From contig CM043955.1 of NCBI GenBank assembly GCA_014529385.2, positions 137,094,108-137,158,107 on the forward strand: a DNA stretch of 64,000 nucleotides, in the 5' to 3' direction. The notes under the pieces were generated by a model. The model did not search any database. It was not told the DNA's origin and worked only from the letters and a program-made list of their open reading frames with translations. This stretch comes from Adiantum capillus-veneris. Taxonomy: Eukaryota; Streptophyta; Polypodiopsida; Polypodiales; Pteridaceae. The translations under genes were made by a program, and so were the position numbers. This document shows, in pieces, positions 1 through 10,200 of this stretch. The first letter of the stretch is position 1, and every line of letters begins with the position of its first letter.

Positions 1-354
1 GCAACAGTTGCGGCGTGCGAGGTAGCTTGGCTACGCACATTACTTGAGGACTTGGAAGTGCAGGTGGACCAGCAGATTGTCATCCATTGTGACAACCTCA
101 GCAGCATGCAGTTGGCTAGGAACCCAGTGTTCCATGCCAGGACCAAGCACATAGAGGTCCATTACCACTACGTTCGAGAGCGAGTGTTGGCGGGTGACAT
201 CGACTTGGTCTACGTCAGCACAGAGGAGCAGATAGCGGATATCTTTACCAAGGCCCTCGAAGCTGAGAAGCTTCGACGTTTCCGGACTATGCTTGGACTC
301 TGCGACATGCAGAGCTTGAGGGGGAGTGTTGAGATGTCGAGCTCTACATCTTGA
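1..354 (+). CDS. Ty1/copia polyprotein, RNase H C-terminal end (partial)
   Basis: The frame is open from base 1 to the TGA at 352-354 and enters from outside the window. The translation has the standard end of a copia RNase H domain: a conserved Asp followed by Asn-Leu-Ser (copia elements usually have DNQSA), then NPVFHARTKHIEVHYHYVRE, and a short tail ending in IADIFTKAL. The same block occurs in copia-2 near 52740-52975, with many substitutions, so this is a different copia family. RNase H degrades the RNA strand of the RNA:DNA hybrid during reverse transcription in the cytoplasmic particle. A purine-rich stretch just before the stop (314-326) fits the polypurine tract, so the last codons probably overlap the 3' LTR. 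Only the end is visible, so activity cannot be judged. Confidence 0.85.
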   Translation, partial: ATVAACEVAWLRTLLEDLEVQVDQQIVIHCDNLSSMQLARNPVFHARTKHIEVHYHYVRERVLAGDIDLVYVSTEEQIADIFTKALEAEKLRRFRTMLGLCDMQSLRGSVEMSSSTS

Positions 355-648
355 GCTGGCATCCACTACGGGTCTTGGCCGCTTACGACATTTACTCACT
401 GGCGCGTTAGGTGACCAACACGGAGGATCTCTGCAAGTGATTCTACAACTGGACTACACTTATAGTGCCAGCCTAGTACGCTTCTAGCGAGTTCACACTT
501 AGTGACCGCATGTACATATGTGCTACTTTTCAGTTTTAGCACTAAGTCATTTTGTACTCTCTTTTCTGTGAAGAAGAAGAAGAAGCTTTCCATCTCTGTG
601 TGCTTTGTGCTTGTCTTGTGTAGCTCTCTTGCATCCTCATTCTTTACA
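327..648 (+). repeat. Probable 3' LTR of the copia element at the left edge
   Basis: It starts with TGTTGAGATG directly after the purine-rich tract GAGGGGGAG and can be read to a TTTACA end at 648, giving the TG...CA form of LTRs. The partner LTR lies outside the window, so the right boundary is a guess. A direct repeat begins immediately outside (650-680 and 721-751). Confidence 0.45.
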
Positions 649-649
649 A

Positions 650-751
650 GTATCAGCTTTAGGGTGATATGACACATGAATTGCAGGCCTTTCGGACATG
701 AATAAAAATTGGTTTTTTCAGTATCAACTTTTGGGTGATATGACACATAAA
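650..751 (+). repeat. Imperfect 31-bp direct repeat
   Basis: Bases 650-680 and 721-751 are the same 31-base unit with a few mismatches (GTATCAGCTTTAGGGTGATA against GTATCAACTTTTGGGTGATA, each continuing ATGACACAT). They flank 40 bp of unrelated sequence. No function is evident; a target duplication of this size would be unusual. Confidence 0.6.
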
Positions 752-855
752 CATGCGATTCATAAGCACACGTAGGCACGCTGTAAGGCCCAGGTGCAGG
801 GAGATTTGGTTTTTTTATTTAACCCTAGCTAAAGACATTTGATGCTTGATGTTGA

Positions 856-950
856 GCCTTAAACCTCATGTGAGTGTCTCGATAGAGATGGCAGTGAGTG
901 GAATTTTGAAAAATCATCCGCTATACAAAGGAGGTGCTGCCCAAATTTTG
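856..950 (+). repeat. Dispersed repeat, copy 1
   Basis: The block GCCTTAAACCTCATGTGAGT through ATACAAAGGAGGTGCTG matches 1644-1742 (GCCTTAATCCTCATGTGAGG through TTACAAAGGAGATGCTG) with substitutions and small indels. It is probably an old duplicated or transposed fragment; no coding potential is seen. Confidence 0.55.
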
Positions 951-1643
951 ACTTTTTAGAGAGCTTTAAAGCGAGAAGCGGTAGTGATGTAACATGCCTG
1001 CTACCTTCTTTGGTCGTTAAAAATATTTGCTGATTTGGAGTTGAAAATCTAATGATATGTAGATGCATGGAGTTTACAATCCCTTTTGATAGATACTTTA
1101 CATTAGATATTGTAGATGAATGTCTAATACAATGGACATGTCAACTTCAATCAAGGTAAGTGTACATTGATATGAGCTCATAACCATAAGCTATTTTTTG
1201 ATACTTTCCTCTCTTAGAAACTATGTGGACGTCTTGGTTGAGATGACATTGGATTGAATTTTTGGACTAAAATTTGCTAGTTTTCTTGTGGGATGAGACA
1301 ACATTGACCTATGTGGCTTTGATGACCTAGGGCTACACAATATCTGGCAGCTTGGATGCTGATTTTTGGAGAACACCAACAGTTCTAGTTTTGATACATT
1401 AGACAAAAATTTTTAAATTTTCTTACATGGTTTGGAACTGCAATTATCTTAGTATTATTTGCTCTATACTGAGTAAACATATGATTGAGTAATTGGTGGT
1501 GACAATGCTTAGTTGATGGAATGCTGGCTTTTTTTATGACTCTTATCTGCGTCTCCATGGGAATGACACCATTGTTGATGATAAAGGAAACATAAAATGT
1601 TTTTTATTGAATAGAAGGATAATTTTTGAAATTAGTGAAAAGG

Positions 1644-1742
1644 GCCTTAATCCTCATGTGAGGGTCTCGGATGAGATGGCATTTTGATTGGATTTTTTGA
1701 AAATTGAATCAAATTACAAAGGAGATGCTGTTCGATTTTTTT
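1644..1742 (+). repeat. Dispersed repeat, copy 2
   Basis: This is the second copy of the repeat at 856-950, in the same orientation and about 790 bp away. It ends in a T run. Confidence 0.55.
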
Positions 1743-2264
1743 TGGAATTAAATGATGTTTACATTATCATAAATATATGGGTCATTCTTTAAACGTAATA
1801 TTTGATCTATGTTATGTTGTTAGTCTTTGTTGTAATTTTTGACACCGATAACAAGGGGAGGGAGTCATTGACACCTGGCTTCTCAAGTAATGCCAGTTCT
1901 GACAGGCTTGTGTTTCTTGGATGGTGACATGGAAGATTCTTTCCTTGGGATCACAACAGCAAGTGCAGCAATAATAGAAGATCGTCCAACATTACAACTG
2001 GATCTTTCTCTATGTAGATGTAGTGGAAGCTCATCCCAAAGGGTGGACACACAGAGATACAACATAAAAGATCATATTGTAATGATCAAAGATCAAATCT
2101 TTGATCTAAATGATTGTATTATCCATTAGATAGAGAATGTTGTATTGGTGTATATGAAAAAATAATTGAGGTTTATGACATCTTGTTTTAAAATATTGTT
2201 ATTTAATATATTATTTAATACAATTGTCTTAGTATGATTCAATTATGAGGGGATTTTCATACTT

Positions 2265-2265
<1 letters not shown>

Positions 2266-2352
<87 letters not shown>
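2266..2352. repeat. (AC)n microsatellite
   Basis: Uninterrupted AC dinucleotides over about 87 bp, roughly 43 units. Confidence 0.97.
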
Positions 2353-2353
<1 letters not shown>

Positions 2354-2382
2354 ATTGTCAATTACTAATTCTTGGCTTATAG

Positions 2383-2559
2383 TACACTGCAAAAGTATGT
2401 AAATTAAACTAGAACCTATGCATCAAAATATCCCACATTGAAGTAGGAAATACCTCACTCCCGCTGGGGCCACTAATTTATGAAGGAATTGGTAGTTGTT
2501 AAACCCCCCACTTAGACTTTGCACCATTTAAACTGAGGGGTGAATACTTTTGCAGTGTA
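2383..2559. mobile_element. MITE-like element with 16-bp perfect terminal inverted repeats
   Basis: TACACTGCAAAAGTAT at 2383-2398 is exactly the reverse complement of ATACTTTTGCAGTGTA at 2544-2559, and the 177-bp interior has no coding capacity. If the outer TA pairs are read as the target duplication, the element begins CACTGCAAAAGTAT, a TA-flanked layout known from Tc1/mariner-derived elements. That assignment is an inference. A three-base duplication (CACTA type) is not clearly visible. Confidence 0.7.
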
Positions 2560-5239
2560 TCACCTGCCTGACAGCTTTTGAAGAAAAACCTGACTACATG
2601 TGCTAGTGTAAACCACCTCTTAAAACTTTATATCCCAGCTAAATTATGGGAACAATCCTTGAAGCCCTGGTAAAAATAAAGGGGGGGTTCTTGACCCTGA
2701 CATAAACGGGTACAAAGCCTCTATTAAAAACTCTCCCCCCGAGATGCCGTGATAAGAATCTTCTGGAAAGTTGTCCCTAAACCATTACTCCCTTTCTCTC
2801 TCTCCTACTCCTGTACTTTAGCCGTCTGTAAACTTCATAGCCACAAGTATCGGGCATCATACTGAGGTATCGTGCCGCTTGATATTTTCTACACCTTTAC
2901 AATTTACCCTAATACTTACTCTGCATAGCTGGTTATCACGGGCCCTGATCCAATTGTGGAAGAAATATTTGAGGGATTCTCTCTTCTCAAAGTTGATGGC
3001 GCTACCTCCTTCAACAACTATAAATAGAGGTGAGGGATGCTCTTCCCCTCACTTAGCCTTAACATGCGTGTGTTTTGGAAAGAGAGTTGAGTGTGGGAGT
3101 TGCATGCTGCTCCGATGTGCACTAAAACTTGATTTGCTAACAAAAAAATCCATGGAGTTGACTGATCAAAACTTTCCTTCTCAGGTTGGTGCCGTACTCA
3201 CTCTAAAACCAAACCAATTGTTTTTTTTTGCTTTCTAAACTTACTGCAACGTTTTTTGCTAAGGTGCTAGTACTAATATTGTCGTTTAATTTTTTATTTT
3301 TGACTATCTCAGTTGATCTGCCGATCACAAGTGTACAATGTAAATCTAATCTTTTAGCTATGAGGATCGATTGAGCAATATGGGCTCCTTTCCCCGTTGC
3401 TTTTGTTTGGTTTTAGTTGTTGGGTTTGCTTGGCCTAATTCCTAGCATAAAGTCGTATAATAGGTGGAAACTGGATCTATGATTTTCCGATTTGTTAATA
3501 AAAACTCCCGAGTACGGAGTCGGCTATGACATTACTGGTCGGCATAAATGCGGTGCATGACTGATATTTGGGTTTTTTAAAATAATACTAGGCTTGCACT
3601 AGAAGGTTTTTTTGCTATTGTGCACTTTTCTTTACTAGACATGGTTTTTTGGATTAATGCACACCCTTGTAAAGCTACTATCTTGTTCCCGACCTATGTG
3701 TTAAAAGATACTCACCTTGCTAGATTATAAATGTTGAATAATTTAATTTTACCACTTCTGATCACATAAAACGGTCTTGGTTACCTTGCACTTTCATGTT
3801 ATGAATTACAAAAAAACTTAGATTACTTAATGATTCACCTTTCCTAGTGGACATGCACTTTGAAACAAGTCTTTTGATCATATACCGTTGCCAGCCTGAC
3901 TGTATCTAGTAAATTATCATATTATTGAAGGAATAAGGCTAGCTTCTAGCATACTTTGTTTATATAGATCTATCTACCTGAGTGCTTTTGGTCTAGTACT
4001 ACTTCAAATAGTTATTTTACAATTTAGACATTCTGTTTTAATTGATCTCTCATAAGAGATATAGCAAATTTTGACAGATTTTGAGCATTTGTCACCTTGT
4101 TAGCACTTATATATTAAAAGATAGTGACTTTAACAAAATAACAAAAAGACCTCATATCTTAAACCTCTCTTGGACAGTAATTTGGGTTAAACACTTGGAT
4201 CAGAAGGGGTAGTGGCCTTTTGATAAGAACTTATCCTATTTAAATAAATATATTAAAATGGAGGTATTTACTAACTTTATTTATAACCTATGTTCTCATT
4301 TGTTGATCTAAAGGAGTGATGACCTTCGGACCATAAAAAATTGAAAATGATTAAAAAGAATGAAACCCTCTCAAGAAAGACAGTGATAACTTCAAACAAT
4401 ATTGGATGGTATGGTTGAGGTAAAAAGATTTTAAGTAGGACATGGATAACAAGTGATAAGTTTGTTGACACTTGTAATACGTATTCAAGGCTAACGAACC
4501 TGCTAACTTGTTTATATGGATGTAGGTGATGACTCTATCTTTACTTAGGGTCCTTTTGGCTTAAAGATTTTGTATATCATTGGTGCACCTAACCTTTTTC
4601 ACTCTAGAAGCTACTACTCTCGACTATCCGTTGTACAAAAACACTAGAATGATATCTCATCCCCACTATAATGTGCAAAAATGAATCAAAGACTGAGTCA
4701 TTTTTGTGCTTCTCTCTGTCCCTTTTCTAAAGCCAACAGTCTTTTGAACTGATATGTTCTTTTATGTATAAGTATTAGTTTTAAAACAACAACACACACA
4801 CGTCCTAAATAGAAGGTTCTCCCAGTTTTTTGAAGACCGGGACACTGGCTTTATAAATTCATAGGACTATAGGGATTTGATGGATCCACTGTCTATAATT
4901 CCTATGTAGATTGATTGGTGTTAAGTGGTCCATCTTTGACTATAGTTTTGGATTCCTATTCACAGCTATCATAGTCCTTGGACTTTGCCGGTTTTAGGTT
5001 TGCAGGTTAATCCATGCTTACTTACCCTGATTTTGATTGATATTGCAAGTACACAATAATGACAAGGTGACTGCTTGCATGAGAGTCCTTTATGACCCAT
5101 TGAAACATGCAAGGATAATGGAACAAATTGTATAATACTTAAAGGATCACCCCCATAGAAAATCCCTATCACCTAGAACCAGACCTTTCCTTGCTAGGAA
5201 ATCTAGAAGCAGAGTGAACTCCTACCCCAAATAAATCCA
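2560..5239. other. AT-rich non-coding stretch
   Basis: About 2.7 kb with no convincing gene. Open frames are short, run through A/T-rich text and show no recognisable motifs. The one strong signal is a TATA box at 3019. The 120-codon frame at 2879-3238 spans that TATA box and is best read as chance. Confidence 0.55.
3019..3027 (+). promoter_or_regulatory. TATA box without a recognised gene
   Basis: TATAAATAG followed by AGG is a textbook plant TATA element. A transcript would start near 3050. No gene is recognisable downstream, so this could be the promoter of a solo LTR or of a non-coding RNA. There is no second LTR copy in the window to test this. Confidence 0.4.
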
Positions 5240-5287
5240 ATCTAGTCTATCAACTTTGTTTTACATGCTTTATCCCTCTCCCAAGGA

Positions 5288-6528
5288 TTGGAGTTGGCCT
5301 CTAAACCCCTTTTTGTGGCTAGATTCCTTGTCCTTCGTTGTATAAGCAGCTTGGATGCTTCACAACTTATTTCTGGATCTACCCTAAGAGCAGACAAAAA
5401 GTCATCTATTTTACATATGCTTTCCTTCAATGATTGGGTCAAAATTTTGGCTACTCTGGACAAAGATTCAGATGATGGGTGGCTATATTTCTCAGTATAT
5501 ATCCCAACTTTCTGCATTAGCTTTACAATACAATCAAGATGTTACTCAATTCTCTTCTTTTGGTGTTGAACTTGCTAATTTCCTAAAAAAACCGTGTAGC
5601 TGTAACCCTGCTTTTATTAGTACTCCTGCTACCCCTGTTGTCCCACAAAATGGTGGCCTCTTCTGCAGAGACAATGCTACTTTGGAAGTTGTTAAACAAT
5701 TCCAAAGCAATCTATGCACCCTTAGTGACTCCACCCTCTTAGAAATGGTTCCAAAAGTCTCTAAAGGTTTTCCTTTCTTGCGAGCCAGGCATATTGAAGT
5801 GGAGTCTTTTGGAGTAGACCATTAGTTGTGGATTCCCCAACAAAGCCTTTTCAGCACCTATACTAAGTGAAACATGGGTCTATTTTGCCAACCTACCGAT
5901 GTCCACTATTGAAGACTGTAGACTCAAAGTATCAAAAGGTGGACAATTTTTGGACAAAGGGGAGCTCATCAAAGCCCCTTTTAACCTCAATTTTATTGAT
6001 TAGACTAAATGTGCCTCTAATGATGGCCTATACATCCGCACAAAAGGAAATATGGAGTTTGCCAAAAGTAACCCTGACTTCTAGACGGACTCAATTTGGA
6101 CGGTCTTTCGACCTTACGTGAAATGTGCGTGTAAATTCCTTGACCCAAAGGCTGCCTGTGAATCTAGCATTATGTGGTTTGATCATGCTATTTGGTAGAT
6201 TCTCAATCATTTGGAACAACTTTTTCTTGAAAAACCTATAGACTTCCATTTGTCCTTAATTTGCTCTTGGCTTGGTGGGCAAGCCAAATCCCTTGTAGTC
6301 ACTCATATTGCTTTCAATGCCTTTCGAGGCTTGATGCTCAAGAAACTAAAGTCTGACAAACCTGGCACTTATCTCACCACATATGCTAACTACAAAGGTG
6401 TCAAGATTGCTTTTCGAGGCTTGATGCTCAAGAAACTAAAGTCTGACGAACTCGGCACTTATCTCACCACATATGCTAACTACAAAGGTGTCAAGATTGC
6501 TTTTCGATTACTCAAACCATGCATTTAG
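5288..6528 (+). pseudogene. Decayed plus-strand coding region upstream of the LINE (unrecognised)
   Basis: Protein-like sequence runs through three frames in succession: about 5288-5500, then 5430-5814, then 5821-6528. The last frame is interrupted by three stops, all TAG, at 6001, 6082 and 6196. Between the stops the residues look like a real protein, for example FLDPKAACESSIMWF and HFHLSLICSW-type stretches near 6130-6270, with balanced composition and no low complexity. I do not recognise the family. It ends in a 90-bp tandem duplication and overlaps the start of the LINE ORF1 frame. It may be an extra 5' ORF of the same LINE, or an older gene or transposon into which the LINE inserted. 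The intact ORF2 downstream argues that this region decayed separately or earlier. Confidence 0.5.
6322..6501 (+). repeat. 90-bp in-frame tandem duplication
   Basis: Bases 6322-6411 and 6412-6501 repeat the same 90-bp unit with only about three substitutions (AAACCTGG against GAACTCGG). The length is a multiple of three, so 30 codons are doubled without a frame change. The low divergence points to a recent duplication. Confidence 0.9.
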
Positions 6529-6529
6529 G

Positions 6530-7237
6530 ATGATGATTACACTTGAGATGCAAACAACACGTTTGATGCAACTTGAAGAGGAAGTCAAGGAATGTAAACG
6601 CTCTCTTGTGGACTTGAATGCTTTGAAGGAGCGGATGAGCAAAGTAGAGCATGACCATGTATTGAAAGAGGAGAAATTTGACACTATGAGCCGGGATGTA
6701 TGCGACATGAAAAATGTATGCACAAACAAGTCTTGGGCTGATGTATGTGGTAGCAATGTGGTTTCTAATTCCTCACTCATGCAAGCTATGGTTCAAACAA
6801 AGAATGTTGAGAATGTGGATGTGGAGGAGTTGAAGGAACGGGAGCGACGTTCCAAGAACATTGTTATTCGTGGAATTCCCGAAGAGAAGTTAGAGACACC
6901 TCCTTCTCTTGCCATTGTTATTGAAGATTTCTTCAAAACCCACTTTGGCATGTCCGGAGTTATGGTCTATGGAGCGCATAGAGTGGGGAAGCAAGGAGCT
7001 CCTCGCTCGGGAGAACGGCCAATTGTATGCACCATGCCGGATGAGACCAAACGAAAGATTATCCTTGATAATAGTTGGATCTATTTGAGGGATACAAAAT
7101 GTTTTGTATGTGAAGATCGCACTATTAAGCAACAAAATATGCGTCGCAAGGCATATGAGGAAAAGAATAATAAAAACAAAGAGATTTCTCATGAAGAAAA
7201 TGTGCCCAAGGAGGAGGCAAGTCTCTCAAGCAAATAG
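6530..7237 (+). CDS. LINE ORF1 protein, coiled coil plus L1-type RNA-binding region
   Basis: The frame is open from 6473; I prefer the ATG at 6530 because the coiled-coil sequence starts right after it. Residues about 5-55 are heptad-like and rich in E, K, L and V (VDLNALKERMSKVEHD). A middle segment has RRSKNIVIRGIPEEK, then YGAHRVGK, then RPIVCTMPDETKRKII, the order seen in the RRM plus C-terminal domain of L1/CR1-type ORF1 proteins (Transposase_22-like). The tail is K/E-rich. There is no CCHC zinc knuckle, which many plant LINE ORF1 proteins have. Such proteins bind element RNA as trimers and act as chaperones in the RNP. The frame ends at TAG 7235-7237 and continues in the same frame as ORF2. 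Confidence 0.75.
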   Translation: MMITLEMQTTRLMQLEEEVKECKRSLVDLNALKERMSKVEHDHVLKEEKFDTMSRDVCDMKNVCTNKSWADVCGSNVVSNSSLMQAMVQTKNVENVDVEELKERERRSKNIVIRGIPEEKLETPPSLAIVIEDFFKTHFGMSGVMVYGAHRVGKQGAPRSGERPIVCTMPDETKRKIILDNSWIYLRDTKCFVCEDRTIKQQNMRRKAYEEKNNKNKEISHEENVPKEEASLSSK

Positions 7238-7243
7238 GGATGC

Positions 7244-10200
7244 GTGACCTATGAGACCGAGTTACAATTGAAAATATGCTTTTGGAATTGTAATGGATAC
7301 CCATGGAATGCGGGGGTTGGCATTGATGAACTAACAAGCAAAGCCGATGTTGTACTTCTTGTTGAAACTTGGGAGCATGATACACAAAGGATTAACGGCT
7401 TGGAGGATTACAATGTACATTCATTGATGTGGTCAAAGAATCTCAAGCAACGAAGAGGACAAGGAGGGTTAGCATGTATGGTTAAGAAAGGATTGGAAGA
7501 TTTTGTATCAATTGTGAAAGATGACAAGTACAAACGTTATGTATGGCTGAAAATTATGACACCAAAAAGAGCACCCATTTTTGTAGCCGGTTGCTACATT
7601 CCTCATCATGATTCTCCCTTTTATGCTTGCATGGATAGAGATCAACCATTTTCTGATTTGGAAGAGGACATTGCTTATTTCAAAGGTGAAGGTGATGTTA
7701 TTGTATTTGGGGATATGAATGCTCGCACAAAAACATTGCAACATGATACTCAACAATTTGATATGCCATACATTTCAAGGGAGTTGGAGGAAGTTCACTT
7801 GTATGATCGTACTTCAATGGATGAGAAAGAGCCGGATCACTATGGAAAGTTACTTTTACACATGTGTAATAGCACGGGTATGCTCATTGCCAATGGTGTA
7901 TCTTTGTGGAGTGGAACCAATGGATTTACATGTAGAAGACATAATGGGGATAGTGTGATTGACTATATGCTACTCTCTGAAGCCATCATGTATCGCATAA
8001 AGAGTTTTATGTTTGGTCAATGGACCCCGGAATCCGACCATCGCACCTTATGTATTGACCTTTCATGTGGAGAAGCAACTAAGCATGATAATCTCAGCCA
8101 AAGGAAAGAGAAGTTATCACTATGTATAGATTTCAAACGTGCACCAATGTACATTGAAATGGTTGAGCAAAAATTATGGATGACAAAGCTTCAATGTGAT
8201 GCACCATTGGAAACTAAATGGGAAGCTTTCAAGAAAGCTATTTGTTCTTGTGCGGAAGAATGCTTTGCCATAAAGCATCTCCATGGTATCCACAAAGATA
8301 GATCACGCAAAAGGTGGTTTGATAAAGAATGTCAAGATGCTCGAAAGTCCTTGATAAAGCTTGATGCAACTATGGACAAAGACAACTATCAAAGTCATTT
8401 GCGTACATACAAGGCATTGATTCAAAAGAAGAGAAGAAGATGGGAAGTAAAGCAACAAGAATTTCAAGTCCAAGAAAAGGCACATGCATGTGGAAGATTT
8501 TGGAGAAACTTGAGAGGCAAGCGGGTTGAGAATTTTGGTAACTTGAGTCTAGTGGATATGTACACACATTGTAGGCAATTATATGAGCAAGAAAATACTG
8601 AAAAAATGCCATTTTATGGTTCACTCCCATGTATGCCGTCTTTTTTTACTATTGAGGATGTATGCGGTGGGCTTGAAAAGTTGGCCACTCGCAAAGCGGG
8701 AGATCTTCAAGGTATCAAGCTGGAGATGATCAAATGGACGGGAGATTTTACCCATGAGTGGATGTGTGATATGTTCAACCTTGCACTTCAACATGGTATG
8801 CCTTATGATTGGAGTACTAATTGGGTTAAGCCTTTGCATAAAGGAGGGGATGTAAAGAATGTAAGCAACTACCGGACTATAATGATTGGGTCTCTTATGG
8901 CAAAGTTGTTTGGGTGCATAATGGAGATGAAATTGAGTGATTGGGCTGAAGAGAATGACAAGCGTGCAAAGGGACAAGCGGGTTTTCGTCGATGCCATAG
9001 CACCATTGATCATCTTGTCACTCTTCGTGTTCTCATGGAGGAAAGTCGGTTGAAAGGCAAGCGATTGTATTGTTGTTTTGTGGACTTTAAGAAAGCCTTT
9101 GATATGATTCCACGTAACAATTTGTGGAGAAGGATGGAAGAACTCCAAGTGCCAAGTGAGTTTATGCTTGCGGTTTCTCGAATCTATGAGAAGGTGATTT
9201 GTCAATTGCGCATGGGAAGAGAAATTTCAGAAATTTTTGTAAGCACTATTGGGGTTAAACAAGGATGTCCATTATCACCAACTCTCTTTGGTCTATGCAT
9301 CGATCAATTGGAACAAATGGTACTTGACTTTATGCAAGAAGAAGGCATTGAAGAGGTCACTATTTGCAATGCGGTAATCATGCTTTTGTTGTATGCGGAT
9401 GATGTAGTGCTTCTAGCACACACTTTAGAAGATGCACAAAAGCTTATGGTTGTCCTTGAGAACTTTTGCTTGCATAGTGGGATGATTGTAAATGAATCCA
9501 AAACAAAGGTTATGCTTGTGAAAACCAACCATAAGGAGAAGCCATGCATTGTGTACAACAATGAGACACTTGAAGTTGTTGAGAGCTTTAAGTACCTTGG
9601 CCTTGAGGTTCCATCCAATCACAAGTGGCATGAATGTGCTATGCGTCGTTTGGAAGCGGGAAAGAGAGCCTATTATGCATTTGAGAACATGTGTAATGCG
9701 GGAAACATCAAGTGTTGGGTTCTCAAGAAGTATCTTTTTGATGCATTGGTGACACCGGTTCTTCTTTATGGAGTTGAAGTGTGGGGCGGGAGCATCTCAA
9801 AGTCTACTTGGAAAGAGTTTGAGAATGTCCAAAAGCGTTTTCTTACAAACTTTCTCCAAGTTAAGACACAAACACCATATATGCTCTTACTTCTTGAGTC
9901 GGGATCTCTTCCAATTGAGGTTATGGGCATGGAAAGGGTTGTGGAGTACATGATAAAGATGCGTCAAAACCCCTCACATAGACTTCCTACAATTGCATGG
10001 GAAGCAAGCAAAAAAGTTCAAAAGACGCATAAAAGCAAGATCTTGAGCACGGGATGGATGCAAGACATAAAGAAGTGGTTTGGGAGATGGGATGCATTAC
10101 ACTTGCTACATGATGCTTCAATTGACTCTCAAGTGAATGAAGCTTTTCTACAACGCCAATGTATTACGGCTTGGGAGAAATCCGGTGGGTCACGCTTCAT

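Larger units (their letters stand above)
752..2265. other. AT-rich non-coding stretch
   Basis: No reading frame here looks like protein; the open stretches are short, begin at non-ATG codons or are low in complexity. The only structure seen is a dispersed repeat in two diverged copies, listed separately, and a weaker possible third copy near 1211-1270. Confidence 0.6.

Noticed and set aside
2879-3238. 120-codon plus-strand frame near the TATA box
   Set aside because: It starts upstream of the TATA box and runs across it, uses a non-ATG start, and shows no domain.
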